From contig DYJE01000013.1 of assembly GCA_020723285.1 (NCBI GenBank), positions 49,501-113,500 on the forward strand: DNA of 64,000 nt. The letters are read 5' to 3'. This DNA is from Desulforapulum autotrophicum (lineage in GTDB: Bacteria > Desulfobacterota > Desulfobacteria > Desulfobacterales > Desulfolunaceae). The position numbers and the translations under genes are program-made. Below the pieces are notes generated by a model. It was not told the origin of the DNA. It saw only the letters and a list, made by a program, of their open reading frames with translations, and did not search any database. This document shows positions 17,591 through 27,114 of the stretch, one piece after another (position 1 is the first letter of the stretch; each line of letters opens with the position of its first letter).

Positions 17591-18591
17591 CAGGACTCCT
17601 TTTCTACTGGAAGACCAGCCTCAATCATTTTTTCCCTGAATTCATTTTCGTATTTCTCGTAGGTCACGAATTCAAGATCGGGGTTCCAGGGATTGATATG
17701 CCGCTTGATCCGGCTGTTGTTCGCAAGGTTACGGGTGGGGCTCAGAAATACGCCGCCCATGTGCATCAGCTTGCTGAACGGGAAATAAATGAGAAGTGCT
17801 GATACCAGGAAAAGATGGGCGTACAGCATGGGGCTCACATTGGCCGGAGGAACAGTGGCCTTGAGAGTCACGAGGCCCATGGTGAGCTGCTTGATGGCGT
17901 GAATGTCCACCCGGAGGAAATACCGCATGTAGAGCCCGGTTCCGGCAATACCGATAATCAGGAACAGCGGGAAGTAATCGGCGATCATGGAGATGTATTT
18001 CACCTGGGGAATGAGAACGCGTCGGGCGAACAGGTAGAGTGCCGCGCCCAGAAGGACAAGTCCTGAAGCGAAAACCACCGGCAGGCCGACCTGGAAGAAG
18101 CTGTCCAGCGTTTCGATGATGCCGATGCACGCGGGAACCGGTTCCAGGAAAAGCCGCATGTGACGGATCACGACGGTCAGGAACGAGTAATGGAACGCCA
18201 GGGCCGCAAGCCACAGCCAGATTTCCCATTCATAGGAAACCCGGTCACCGATGACCCGGCTTTTCGTGTTTCTGAAAAGGGATCTGAAGGTCACGATTTC
18301 AAAGAACATCCGAAGGATAACACCCTTGGTCGTGGTGGGGTTATCGATGGAGTTGTGCTTGATCCATGACAGGGATTTCTGCTGGCCGCATGTGGTTGGA
18401 ATTCGGAAAGGAACCGGGGATTTGGCCCACTTGAAGATACGCCAGATGAAGCCCAGCAGAAAAATCACTGCCGCCGCATAGGGTATCCATATCCCGAAGA
18501 CCATCTGCAGCCCGGGAACGCTTCCGCCAGCAAAGGCGATCGCTCCCAGAACGACAACTGCAACGAGGGACATCAAAATATTAACGATCAT
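17590..18591 (-). CDS. dsrM: DsrM, cytochrome b (NarI-like) membrane subunit
   Basis: About 333 residues, first gene of the operon. NarI-type membrane protein with at least five hydrophobic helices and His residues for two b hemes, for example in AALAFHYSFLTVVIRHMRL and MLYAHLFLVSALLIY. It passes electrons between menaquinol and DsrK. Two ATG codons occur, at 18597 and 18591; I chose 18591 because GAGG lies 8 bases before it but only 2 before the other. An RsbRD-N-like gene sits 154 bases upstream on the same strand. Confidence 0.94.
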   Translation of the reverse strand: MIVNILMSLVAVVVLGAIAFAGGSVPGLQMVFGIWIPYAAAVIFLLGFIWRIFKWAKSPVPFRIPTTCGQQKSLSWIKHNSIDNPTTTKGVILRMFFEIVTFRSLFRNTKSRVIGDRVSYEWEIWLWLAALAFHYSFLTVVIRHMRLFLEPVPACIGIIETLDSFFQVGLPVVFASGLVLLGAALYLFARRVLIPQVKYISMIADYFPLFLIIGIAGTGLYMRYFLRVDIHAIKQLTMGLVTLKATVPPANVSPMLYAHLFLVSALLIYFPFSKLMHMGGVFLSPTRNLANNSRIKRHINPWNPDLEFVTYEKYENEFREKMIEAGLPVEKES

Positions 18592-18745
18592 GTACATTTC
18601 CTCACCCTTTGGGGCTTTCTCGGGCTTTCATCCTTCTTTTGTTCGTTCGGGGTATCAAAGACCGTTTTACCTCACTCCGGATAGCCGACCTCGATCCGGA
18701 ATGACTCAAAAAGGACCTTCTCCCCCCCAAAAAACAGAGAAAAGA

Positions 18746-19318
18746 CTACTGGCTTTCGAAGCCTCCGTTTTTATAAACATTATGTGGAATAATTTCGGTC
18801 CCGACATCGGGCACCTCACACAATATATCCGCTTTTTCCAGAAGCTTGAGGGTTCTGGACTTCACATGTTCGGCCCTGAATTTAAAGATTTGCTCACGGC
18901 AGCCCATGTAGATGTCGAAGGCGATCAGACAAAGACCGTCGACGGCCCTGTCGAACTGTTCGAGGCCGTTTCTGTCGATGACTCCTGATGTGATTTCCTT
19001 TTCCAAAAGGTCACGGACAAGGGTTTTAAGATGTAAAACGAAGGCCACGGACGACGAAGGGCTGAACTCCTGGACGGCCCGGATGCGGATGGCCGGATCA
19101 AGAAGGGGGATGAGTTCGTCCCGGGTTTTCCCCGCCATCATGGCGTCGAAAACGTCTTCCAGGCATTTGATGGTCGTGGCTCCCACCGGATTTGAAAACT
19201 GGTCTTTGACGTTCAGAAGAAACCTGGAGCTGTCTGCGGGATAGGTCCTGATCACATGCTCAAACCAGAGCTTTACGGCTTCGGACCTTTTGGCGGCCAG
19301 TAGTTTTTCGATGTTCAT
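18746..19318 (-). CDS. RsbRD N-terminal domain-like protein upstream of dsrM
   Basis: 190 residues, mostly helical, without membrane segments. The opening pattern LLAAKRSEAVKLWFEHVIRTYP followed by FSNPVGATT fits the RsbRD N-terminal domain found in stressosome-type sensors, but no STAS domain follows. The C-terminal half (RDLLEKE through DIYMGCREQIF) looks like a second helical bundle. ATG at 19318 has AGGGAG upstream. It is on the same strand as dsrMKJOP and directly upstream of it, so it may sense or respond to conditions relevant to sulfate respiration; this is inference from position. A palindrome lies 114 bases upstream. Confidence 0.7.
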   Translation of the reverse strand: MNIEKLLAAKRSEAVKLWFEHVIRTYPADSSRFLLNVKDQFSNPVGATTIKCLEDVFDAMMAGKTRDELIPLLDPAIRIRAVQEFSPSSSVAFVLHLKTLVRDLLEKEITSGVIDRNGLEQFDRAVDGLCLIAFDIYMGCREQIFKFRAEHVKSRTLKLLEKADILCEVPDVGTEIIPHNVYKNGGFESQ

Positions 19319-19431
19319 GCACTCCCTCTCGTCAGGACGGAAAAAAGACGCCGGGCTCAGCGTCCTTTCGGCCAGGTCTTCGTGCAAAGGCCTGAAACCT
19401 GTTCGTTTTCACATGATTCAAAATGTTTTTC

Positions 19432-19453
19432 AAACGAACCATATAGTTCATTT
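19432..19453. promoter_or_regulatory. 22-bp palindrome, possible operator
   Basis: AAACGAAC and GTTCATTT flank a six-base ATAT-like core, giving an imperfect palindrome. A related half-site, TAGTTTGTTT, recurs 30 bases downstream (19474-19483), about three helical turns away. It sits between the divergent RsbRD-like gene and the PHP-ATPase gene and could control either. The rest of 19319-19662 holds no gene that I can support. Confidence 0.45.
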
Positions 19454-19662
19454 AAACGTTTTGTGTCAAGCTATAGTTTGTTTATGAACACGCCGAAGCC
19501 TGCCAGACGGGCGTTCGGTCGACTTGGAAATGTATTGACTACGGTTGAATGATGTTCATTGCATGTTGACATCCATACCGATCTATGAAAATTTTTTAAG
19601 TGATAACATGCTTATATGCGGCGTATAGAATAGCGACAGATTCTCATGAAGGAGACACGGTC

Positions 19663-22308
19663 ATGAATGCTGATATTGGAACTCCTGACATTTTCACATA
19701 CGGTTCCACCTGGCTTCGGGCGGATTTTCATTTGCACACCAGAGCGGATAAGGAGTTTACGTATAAAGGTGAAGATAACCGTTACGTTTCTGATTATGTG
19801 TCAGGTCTGAAAAAGGCTGGAATACAGATTGGCGTCATCACCAACCACAACAAATTCGATAACGATGAATTCAAGGCTCTTCGGAAAAAAGCCCGGAAGG
19901 AAGGAATCGGACTTCTTCCCGGTGTTGAGCTGTCTGTTAATGATGGGGCAAACGGCATTCACACCCTGGTTGTCTTCAGTGACTCATGGCTTGAAAATGG
20001 TCAGGATTATATTAACCAGTTTCTTAATGTGGCCTTCGAAGGAAAGACTCCTGACAAATACGAACGGGAAAATGGCCGGAGTTCGATGGATCTCATTTCA
20101 ACGATAAAAAAGTTGGAGGGTTATCATCGTGATTTCTTCATCATATTTGCTCATGTTGAACAAAATAGTGGGTTATGGATAGAACTTGATGGTGGACGCC
20201 TGAAAGAGTTGGGAGAAAACGAGTTTTTTAAGCGAAGGACATTAGGGTTTCAGAAAGTAAGAACGTATGATGTCCCTGACAGAGTATGCAAATCAAAAGT
20301 TCAAAACTGGCTTGATTGTTGGTATCCCGCTGAAGTTGAAGGTTCTGACTGCAAATCGATTGACGAAATTGGCCAAGGTGAAAAGGGCTATATAAAACTG
20401 GGGGCTTTTTCCTTTGATGCCGTCAAATTTGCATTGATTGACAAAGACAGCCGAATGTCAAAAGAACCCAAACCCCATACCCACTCTCATATCAAAGGGA
20501 TTCGTTTTTACGGCGGAACATTGTCCGGCCATGTGTTGCATTTTTCTGCTGAACTCAATGCCCTGATTGGAATTCGCGGCAGCGGGAAATCATCGGTTCT
20601 TGAAGCGTTGCGGTATGCCTTGGATATTCCCTTCGGTGAAAAAGCGGGAGATATGAAATACAAGCAAGAGCTTGTGGGCTTTACGCTGGGCAGCGGTGGT
20701 AAAATTGAGATCGATGCCGTTGACCGTTATGGGCAAGCCAATACGATTCGGCGTGTCTGGAAAGAACCTTATTCGGAAGTTCTGATAGACGGGAAGCTAC
20801 AACCCGGGGTTTCCATACGGGAAACAGTGATCCACAAACCCATCTATTTCGGTCAGAAAGATCTTTCCAGTACGGGAGAGGGTTTTGAAAATGATCTGGT
20901 GGACAAGCTGCTGGGCTCCAAACTGGATGCTGTTCGGCGTGATATTACAAGCCAGAAGATTAAGGTGGGTGAGGCTGTCGAGCGTTTATATAAAATTGAC
21001 AATGTTCAGGATCAAATTGACGATCAGGAGAAGATCAAGAAGGATACAGAGCATCGACTGAAGTTTTATGCGGACCATGGTGTTGAGGCGAAGCTTCAGA
21101 AAAGGCTGGACTTTGACAGCGATATCCGCACCATGAAAAAAGGGAATGAACTTGTCGAAAGTTTTGTTTCAGACATTGAGGAATTTCTGGCCCGGAATGA
21201 GGACGACCTGAAAAATTTTCTGGGTTATACCTCAAAGCACAATCAAGAACTGTTTGGTCGTTATTACAAAGATTTTAACGTGTTTGTGAGCCTGGTCGAC
21301 CAGATCAAAACGACCTTATCCAACCTGATACCTCATAAGGCAGGGCTTTTGGATCACCAGACTGAACTCAATAAAATTCGAAAAGGCATGGTTGAAGAAT
21401 TCGCTGAGATCGAGCGTAAGTTGTCTGAAGAACTTAAAATCAGTGGCTCTCAAAACATAAGTTCAGATGAGTTTCTCAATCTGAAAAAGAAACTGACGAC
21501 AGCCACCCAGATGATCACAGAACTAAAAAAACTGGGTAAACAGAAAACAACGTTGTATCAAACTCTGCTTGTTGAATTGCAGAAGCTGAGTGACCTTTGG
21601 CTTGAAGAATTCAACCTGATCAAAACAGAACTCGGCAAGGTCGGCGCAGGCAGTTCATCTCTTTCCATTGAATCCGGGTTCAGAGAAGACAGGCAAGCTT
21701 TTTTGGATTTCATGAAAGACATTTTCAAGGGAAGCCGACTCAGAGAAAACACATATCAAGGTATTATAGACCAGTACCCTGATTTTGTAGCAATATTCAA
21801 AGATTTTCATAATGCAAAAAGCTTATTCGGAAGTGACCCCCAGATTTTTACAGACCTGTTTATGGCAAATATCAAATCCCTTCTGACCTATCAGGTACCC
21901 AACAAATTTACGATTAAGTACCGTGGAAAAGAGCTACAGCACCATTCTCTGGGACAGCGTGCTTCAGCCTTGATTCTTTTTGTTCTCAGCCAACGGGAAA
22001 ATGATGTGATCATCATTGACCAACCGGAAGATGATCTGGACAATCAAACGATTTACGAAGATGTGATTAAGCTGATCCGGAGGATGAAGCCTGATGTGCA
22101 GTTTATTTTTGCGACCCATAATCCGAATATTCCTGTGCTTGGTGACGCAGAACAGGTTCATGCGTGCTCATTCATGGATGATAAAGTCCTGGTAAAAAGT
22201 GGCAGCGTGGACAGCCCGGACACGCAAAAGTCCATCGTGAACATTATGGAAGGCGGTCAGGAAGCATTTGAAAGAAGAAAGGAAATTTACCAGATATGGA
22301 AACCATAG
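19663..22308 (+). CDS. PHP-domain / SMC-like ATPase (TrlF-type)
   Basis: 881 residues. The N-terminus is a PHP metal-dependent phosphoesterase domain: DFHLHTRAD, ITNHNKFD, LLPGVELSV and FIIFAHVEQ supply the expected metal ligands. After residue about 300 comes an SMC/RecF-like ATPase with Walker A GIRGSGKSS, a long coiled coil (about 440-660), signature-like HHSLGQRASALIL, Walker B VIIIDQPEDDLDN and an H-loop FATHNP. ATG at 19663 has GGAGAC upstream. It overlaps the next gene by 13 bases, so the two form one unit. This looks like an ATP-gated nuclease or phosphoesterase. I associate this architecture with the TrlF family and suspect phage defence. Confidence 0.85.
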   Translation: MNADIGTPDIFTYGSTWLRADFHLHTRADKEFTYKGEDNRYVSDYVSGLKKAGIQIGVITNHNKFDNDEFKALRKKARKEGIGLLPGVELSVNDGANGIHTLVVFSDSWLENGQDYINQFLNVAFEGKTPDKYERENGRSSMDLISTIKKLEGYHRDFFIIFAHVEQNSGLWIELDGGRLKELGENEFFKRRTLGFQKVRTYDVPDRVCKSKVQNWLDCWYPAEVEGSDCKSIDEIGQGEKGYIKLGAFSFDAVKFALIDKDSRMSKEPKPHTHSHIKGIRFYGGTLSGHVLHFSAELNALIGIRGSGKSSVLEALRYALDIPFGEKAGDMKYKQELVGFTLGSGGKIEIDAVDRYGQANTIRRVWKEPYSEVLIDGKLQPGVSIRETVIHKPIYFGQKDLSSTGEGFENDLVDKLLGSKLDAVRRDITSQKIKVGEAVERLYKIDNVQDQIDDQEKIKKDTEHRLKFYADHGVEAKLQKRLDFDSDIRTMKKGNELVESFVSDIEEFLARNEDDLKNFLGYTSKHNQELFGRYYKDFNVFVSLVDQIKTTLSNLIPHKAGLLDHQTELNKIRKGMVEEFAEIERKLSEELKISGSQNISSDEFLNLKKKLTTATQMITELKKLGKQKTTLYQTLLVELQKLSDLWLEEFNLIKTELGKVGAGSSSLSIESGFREDRQAFLDFMKDIFKGSRLRENTYQGIIDQYPDFVAIFKDFHNAKSLFGSDPQIFTDLFMANIKSLLTYQVPNKFTIKYRGKELQHHSLGQRASALILFVLSQRENDVIIIDQPEDDLDNQTIYEDVIKLIRRMKPDVQFIFATHNPNIPVLGDAEQVHACSFMDDKVLVKSGSVDSPDTQKSIVNIMEGGQEAFERRKEIYQIWKP

Positions 22309-23450
22309 AAATCATGCAGGCGCTGGCCCAAGGCGAAGACAGCCGGAACCAGTTTAAAAAGAATATCAACAACGCGGATTCTCTGGCTTCAGAAATGGTT
22401 GCTTTCAGTAATGGGCAAGGTGGCTTTATTTTTGTCGGAGTAGATGACCATGGAAGCATTTCCGGTTTAACCACGGATGATATTCACAGACTCAATCAAA
22501 TGATATCCGTTGTGGCCAGCCAGCATGTGATCCCTGCCATCAATCCCATAACACAAAACGCCACAATCGATGAAAAACTTGTCCTTGTCATCGAAATCCC
22601 CAAGGGGATCAATAAACCCTACCAGGATAAAAATGGCGTTTTCTGGGTAAAAAGCGGTGCTGATAAACGGAAAGCCACGTCCCGTGAAGAAATCCAGCGA
22701 TTGTTTCAGGCATCGGGCATGGTTCACGCGGATATCATTCCGGCAAACGGACTGACGATATCAGATTTGGACATGCCCTATTTCCGTGAGTTTTTTCAAA
22801 AAAGATTTGGCGAATCTTTGGATGATCAGACCCTGCCATTGGATCAGACCATAACGAATATGAATCTCGGAAAAAACGGAGAGTTGAACATTACCGGGGC
22901 ATTGATGTTCGCTAAATCTCCATCGACTCGTCTTCCGTCATTCATCGTCAAAGCCGGTGCATTCCCTGGAGAAACGATAACAGATGAAACGTATATCGAC
23001 AGCCGTGATATTACAGGAAAACTTTCCGATATTTTTCAGCAAACCATTGGTTTTATTGTTTCCAATATCAAGCATGTGCAAGGAGATCAGTCTTTAAATA
23101 GTTTGGGTGAGCCGGAAATCCCAAGGATCGTTCTGGAAGAACTGGTTGCCAATGCCTTGGTTCATCGTGACTATTTTATTTCTGCACCGATACGGGTCTT
23201 TGTTTTTTCAAACCGGATCGAAATTATCAGTCCGGGTCATTTGCCCAACAACCTCACCGTGGCAAACATCAAAGCCGGGAATTCCAATACCAGAAATCCA
23301 GTGTTGGCATCATTCGCGTATCAAATTATACCCTATCGAGGGTTTGGCTCAGGTATTCTGAGGGCTTTGGCCAACTATCCTCATATTGATTTCATTGATG
23401 ACCGCGAAGGCAATCTGTTCAAATGTATTATCAGAAGAAACCATTTATGA
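22296..23450 (+). CDS. AlbA_2 (Schlafen-like) protein with C-terminal HATPase-like domain
   Basis: 384 residues. The N-terminal AlbA_2/Schlafen domain shows SRNQFKKNINNADSLASEM, FSNGQGGFIFVGVDDHG and the end FWVKSGADKRKA. The C-terminal half matches the HATPase_c_4 pattern: LEELVANALVHRDY, RIEIISPGHLPNNL and RNPVLASFAYQI. Such proteins are often regulators or defence components. Translation is coupled to the PHP-ATPase by a 13-base overlap, pointing to a joint function. A T-rich hairpin ends the unit. GC content is lower than in the flanking housekeeping genes, which suggests transfer. Confidence 0.85.
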   Translation: METIEIMQALAQGEDSRNQFKKNINNADSLASEMVAFSNGQGGFIFVGVDDHGSISGLTTDDIHRLNQMISVVASQHVIPAINPITQNATIDEKLVLVIEIPKGINKPYQDKNGVFWVKSGADKRKATSREEIQRLFQASGMVHADIIPANGLTISDLDMPYFREFFQKRFGESLDDQTLPLDQTITNMNLGKNGELNITGALMFAKSPSTRLPSFIVKAGAFPGETITDETYIDSRDITGKLSDIFQQTIGFIVSNIKHVQGDQSLNSLGEPEIPRIVLEELVANALVHRDYFISAPIRVFVFSNRIEIISPGHLPNNLTVANIKAGNSNTRNPVLASFAYQIIPYRGFGSGILRALANYPHIDFIDDREGNLFKCIIRRNHL

Positions 23451-23492
23451 TCGATCAAACGTATGTCGACTGTCTGGACAAACACTATTAAG

Positions 23493-23538
23493 CCCCATAT
23501 GGCAAACCGCATATGGGACTTTTTTTTCGACGCTATCA
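23493..23538 (+). terminator. Terminator formed within a dispersed repeat
   Basis: CCCATATG pairs with CATATGGG around an 8-base loop, followed by AC and a run of eight T residues: a good intrinsic terminator for the ATPase-AlbA_2 unit. The segment 23507-23538 is nearly identical, in inverted orientation, to 63951-63980 at the far end of the window. Confidence 0.85.
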
Positions 23539-23561
23539 GGTTTGATCTTGTATTTAATACA

Positions 23562-24806
23562 TCAGAGCGCCTTCCGGGTTCCGGGAAGAATCAGGTTGAG
23601 GATCAGGCCCAAAAGGCCGGCCAGCCCGATTTTTTCGATGGAAAAACTTCCGGCGGAGAATTTCATGCCGCCGATGCCGCAGACAAGAATCAATGAAACG
23701 ATGACCAGATTCCGGGCTTCGGTGAGATCGGTTTTGGAACGGGCCAGCGTGTTCAGACCCACCACCGTGATCATACCGAAAAGGAGAATCATGATGCCGC
23801 CCATGACCGGAGAAGGAATGGTCTGGAGAAGGGCTCCGATTTTTCCCACAAAAGCCAGGGCGATGGCGCAGAGGGCAGCCCAGGTCATGATGGCCGGATT
23901 GTAGGCTTTGGTCAGGGTCACTGCGCCGGTCACCTCCGAATAGGTGGTGTTGGGCGGGCCGCCGACAAACGACGCAAGGGACGTGGCGATGCCGTCGCCC
24001 ATGAGGGTCCGGTGAATTCCCGGATCATCCACATAATCCTTGCCGGTGACGGAGCCGATGGCCAGCACGTCCCCGAAATGCTCGATGGCCGGAGCGATGG
24101 CCACAGGAAAGATGTAAACGATGGCGTCGAGGTTCCATGACGGCAGGGTGAACCTTGGAAGACTGAACCAGGAGGCCTTGGCCACGGGGGAAAAATCCAC
24201 CAACCCCAGAACCATGGCAAGGGCGTAGCCCACAGCGATACCGATCAAAATGGGCACCAGACGGATCATGCCTTTGCCGAAAACCGCCACCGCCACGGTG
24301 ACGGCAAGGGATGTCATGGACAGGATCATGGCCGTCCGGCCCACGATCCGGCCGTCCCCGATGGTTCCTGTGGCCATGCCAACCGCCACCGGAGCCAGTA
24401 CCAGGCCGATGACCATGATCACCGGGCCGGTCACCACCGGCGGAAGCAGCCGGTGAAGAACGCCGGGCCCCTGCCATTTGATGAACACACTGAGAATCAC
24501 GTAAAAAAATCCTGCGGCCACCAGACCGCAGAGCGTTGCCGGAACACCCCAGGTGGCCACGCCGTGCTGGATGGGCGCGATAAAGGCGAAGGAAGACGCC
24601 AGAAACACCGGCACCTTGCCCTGGGTGATCACCTGGAAAACCAGGGTTCCCAGTCCGGCGGTAAAAAGGGCCACATTGGGATCAAGACCTGTGAGGATGG
24701 GGACGAGAACAAGGGCCCCGAAGGCCACGAAAAGCATCTGGGCACCCAAAAGGGCGTCGTTTCTGCGAAAAACATACTCGGTTGTTTGAATTGGGCTTTC
24801 AGACAT
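23562..24806 (-). CDS. uraA: Uracil permease (NCS2 family)
   Basis: 414 residues with about 12-14 hydrophobic segments, a nucleobase-cation symporter importing uracil. Family features include VFLASSFAFIAPI near the N-terminus, VAIAPAIEHFGDVLAIG with the substrate-binding Glu/His region, and GGPPNTTYSEVTGA in the re-entrant segment. It starts 23 bases downstream of upp, so uptake and phosphoribosylation of uracil are co-expressed. The C-terminus ends close to the convergent terminator of the ATPase-AlbA_2 unit. Confidence 0.93.
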   Translation of the reverse strand: MSESPIQTTEYVFRRNDALLGAQMLFVAFGALVLVPILTGLDPNVALFTAGLGTLVFQVITQGKVPVFLASSFAFIAPIQHGVATWGVPATLCGLVAAGFFYVILSVFIKWQGPGVLHRLLPPVVTGPVIMVIGLVLAPVAVGMATGTIGDGRIVGRTAMILSMTSLAVTVAVAVFGKGMIRLVPILIGIAVGYALAMVLGLVDFSPVAKASWFSLPRFTLPSWNLDAIVYIFPVAIAPAIEHFGDVLAIGSVTGKDYVDDPGIHRTLMGDGIATSLASFVGGPPNTTYSEVTGAVTLTKAYNPAIMTWAALCAIALAFVGKIGALLQTIPSPVMGGIMILLFGMITVVGLNTLARSKTDLTEARNLVIVSLILVCGIGGMKFSAGSFSIEKIGLAGLLGLILNLILPGTRKAL

Positions 24807-24829
24807 GGCGGGTTTTATCTCCTTTAATT

Positions 24830-25456
24830 TTATTTTGTCCCGAAAATTTTGTCCCCGGCATCCCCCAGACCCGGCAGGATGTAGCCCGATTCGTTCAACC
24901 GTTCATCCACGGCGGCCACGTAAATGTCCACGTCGGGATGCACCGTTTCCAGGCGTTTGATCCCTTCGGGAGCCGCCACGAGAAACAGCCCCCTGATTTT
25001 TTTGCAGCCCGATTTCTTGATCATGTCCACCGTAGCGATCAGGGTCCCTCCGGTGGCCAGCATGGGATCGAGGATCAGGGCCATGCGCTGGTCCATGTCA
25101 CCGGTCATTTTTTCGTAATACGCCACCGGTTCCAGGGTTTCTTCGTTCCGGTAAAGGCCGATGACGCTGACCTTGGCCGAGGGAATCAGGTCGATCACCC
25201 CGCTCATCATGCCCAGCCCCGCCCTTAAAATGGGCACGATGGTGATTTTCTTTCCTTTGATCCGTTCCACCTCCACGGGCCCGGCCCATCCTTCCACGGT
25301 CCGTTTTTCCGTTTCAAGATCCTTGGTGGCTTCATAGGTCAGGAGCCGGGCCACTTCCGCGGCCAGATCCCTGAATTCCCTGGTGGATATGTCTTTTTTA
25401 CGCATCAGACCCAGCTTGTGCCGGATCAGCGGATGCGACGCCACATAGACGCTCAT
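24830..25456 (-). CDS. upp: Uracil phosphoribosyltransferase
   Basis: 208 residues, full length. It converts uracil and PRPP to UMP. Motifs are TYEATKDL near residue 45, [15 protein letters not shown], the PRPP loop [12 protein letters not shown] (about 128-139) and the uracil-binding end [17 protein letters not shown]. It is the first gene of the minus-strand upp-uraA pair and is divergent from the long NfeD gene across 150 bp. Confidence 0.96.
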   Translation of the reverse strand: MSVYVASHPLIRHKLGLMRKKDISTREFRDLAAEVARLLTYEATKDLETEKRTVEGWAGPVEVERIKGKKITIVPILRAGLGMMSGVIDLIPSAKVSVIGLYRNEETLEPVAYYEKMTGDMDQRMALILDPMLATGGTLIATVDMIKKSGCKKIRGLFLVAAPEGIKRLETVHPDVDIYVAAVDERLNESGYILPGLGDAGDKIFGTK

Positions 25457-25605
25457 AAATTCCCCCTTTTGCTCTGGTTTGCTTTACGGAATCATCGGCC
25501 CTTACCCCATGAGGCTTGATCCCGTTCTGTTTTTCAGTTATACATTCAGCACTGTCTTAACTACGTTATCATCTGTACTTTAAACAAGAAAAAAAACCGG
25601 GGTTC

Positions 25606-27114
25606 ATGATGATCGGACACATACGAAAGCCCACCTGCCTGCTCCGCCCGACATTCCGGGATGTTCTTGTTTTCGTTATTCTTGCGGTTCTCACGCTGCC
25701 GGTATCCGCCGATGCCCTTGAAAAAAAAGAGTCGCAGGAAGTCTACGTCATTCCGGTGGAAGGGGAGGTCGGCCCGTCCATGGCCGCCTTCATCAAACGG
25801 GCGGTGTCCGGCATCGCCCAATCGGAAAGCACCCTCATCGTGCTGGAACTGGACACGTTCGGCGGCCGGGTGGATTCAGCCTTCGACATCGTGGACACCG
25901 TGACGGGCATCGAAAAAGCCAAAACCCTCGCCTATGTGAAGACCAAGGCCATTTCCGCCGGTGCCCTCATCGCCCTTTCCTGCAACAGCCTGATGATGAA
26001 GCACGGGACCACCCTGGGAGACTGCGCCCCCATCAGCATCGGCCCCGAAGGCCCCCAGATGCTGGGGGAAAAATTCCAGTCCCCGCTGAGGGCGAGGTTC
26101 CGGGCTCTTGCGAAAAAAAACGGGTACGATGAAAACCTGGCGGAATCCATGGTGAGTGAAAACCTTGAAATCATCCGGGTTACGGTGGACGGGAAAACAC
26201 GCTACCTGGAATCCACGGACATCAACGACATGACCGCCAGGGAAAAAGCCCGGATCACCAACCGGAAAACCGTGGTGAAAAAAGGCGAACTCCTCACCAT
26301 GGACGACCGGGAAGCCGTGAGCCTGGGCTTTTCAAAAGCCAGCGTCACGGATCTTGCCGGGGCTCTTGGAACCCTGTCGGCCCAGGCCAAGCCCCCTGTG
26401 TTCATAAGGCCCGACCTCACCGAACGATTCCTCGCCCTCGTCATTCTGTTCACCCCGTTTTTGATGATGATCGGTTTCTACGCCGTTTACCTGGAAATGA
26501 AAGCGCCGGGTTTCGGGGCACCGGGCATCATCGGCCTGATCTGCCTGTCTCTTGCTTTCGGGGCCCAGTATCTGGTGGGCAACGCCAACTACACCGAACT
26601 CCTGGTCATCCTTCTGGGGCTGGTGCTGCTGGGTTTCGAGGTGTTTGTGATACCGGGCTTCGGCATCGCGGGCATCGCCGGTTTTTTCTTCATATCCGTG
26701 GGGCTTGTGCTGTCCCTCCAGGATTTCGTGCTGCCCCAGCCCTCTATGCCCTGGCAGGGCGGCCTTTTCACGAAAAACATCAGCATCGTGGTGGGGGCGT
26801 ATGTTCTGGCCGTCATTTTCGGGCTCCTCACCTTCCGCTATGTATTTCCAAAACTGTCCGTTGGCGGTAAAGGGCCCTATCTTCAGGCCAGCCTCGGCGA
26901 GGCTCACGCGGATTCCCTTGAAATCGAAAAAACCCGGGAAGGCGATGAAGGTGTGGCCCTTTCCTATCTCCGGCCGTCTGGAAAAATCAAGATCGGACAC
27001 GATGTCCTGGACGCCATCACCGAAGGGGACTTCATCGAAAGCGGAACGACGGTGGTTGTGGCCCGGATCAGCGGCAACCGGATCATCGTGTCACGAAAGG
27101 AATACCATGTCTAA
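25606..27114 (+). CDS. Long NfeD protein: ClpP-class membrane serine protease
   Basis: 502 residues. A signal peptide or anchor (about residues 18-37) leads to a ClpP/SppA-like protease domain (about 45-265) with LELDTFGGRVDSAFDIVD and the nucleophile block AISAGALIALSC. Four or five hydrophobic helices follow (about 280-430). The last ~70 residues form the NfeD OB-like domain ending GTTVVVARISGNRIIV. The two adjacent ATG codons at 25606 and 25609 cannot be separated. It overlaps the short NfeD gene by 8 bases and is followed by floA, the usual NfeD-flotillin association in membrane quality control. Confidence 0.9.
   Translation: MMIGHIRKPTCLLRPTFRDVLVFVILAVLTLPVSADALEKKESQEVYVIPVEGEVGPSMAAFIKRAVSGIAQSESTLIVLELDTFGGRVDSAFDIVDTVTGIEKAKTLAYVKTKAISAGALIALSCNSLMMKHGTTLGDCAPISIGPEGPQMLGEKFQSPLRARFRALAKKNGYDENLAESMVSENLEIIRVTVDGKTRYLESTDINDMTAREKARITNRKTVVKKGELLTMDDREAVSLGFSKASVTDLAGALGTLSAQAKPPVFIRPDLTERFLALVILFTPFLMMIGFYAVYLEMKAPGFGAPGIIGLICLSLAFGAQYLVGNANYTELLVILLGLVLLGFEVFVIPGFGIAGIAGFFFISVGLVLSLQDFVLPQPSMPWQGGLFTKNISIVVGAYVLAVIFGLLTFRYVFPKLSVGGKGPYLQASLGEAHADSLEIEKTREGDEGVALSYLRPSGKIKIGHDVLDAITEGDFIESGTTVVVARISGNRIIVSRKEYHV

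Noticed and set aside
13595..18591. Possibility that these genes are an Hdr/Hmc-type complex rather than DsrMKJOP
   Set aside because: Gene order, the three-heme DsrJ, the Tat-signal DsrO and the HdrD-like DsrK all fit DsrMKJOP specifically.
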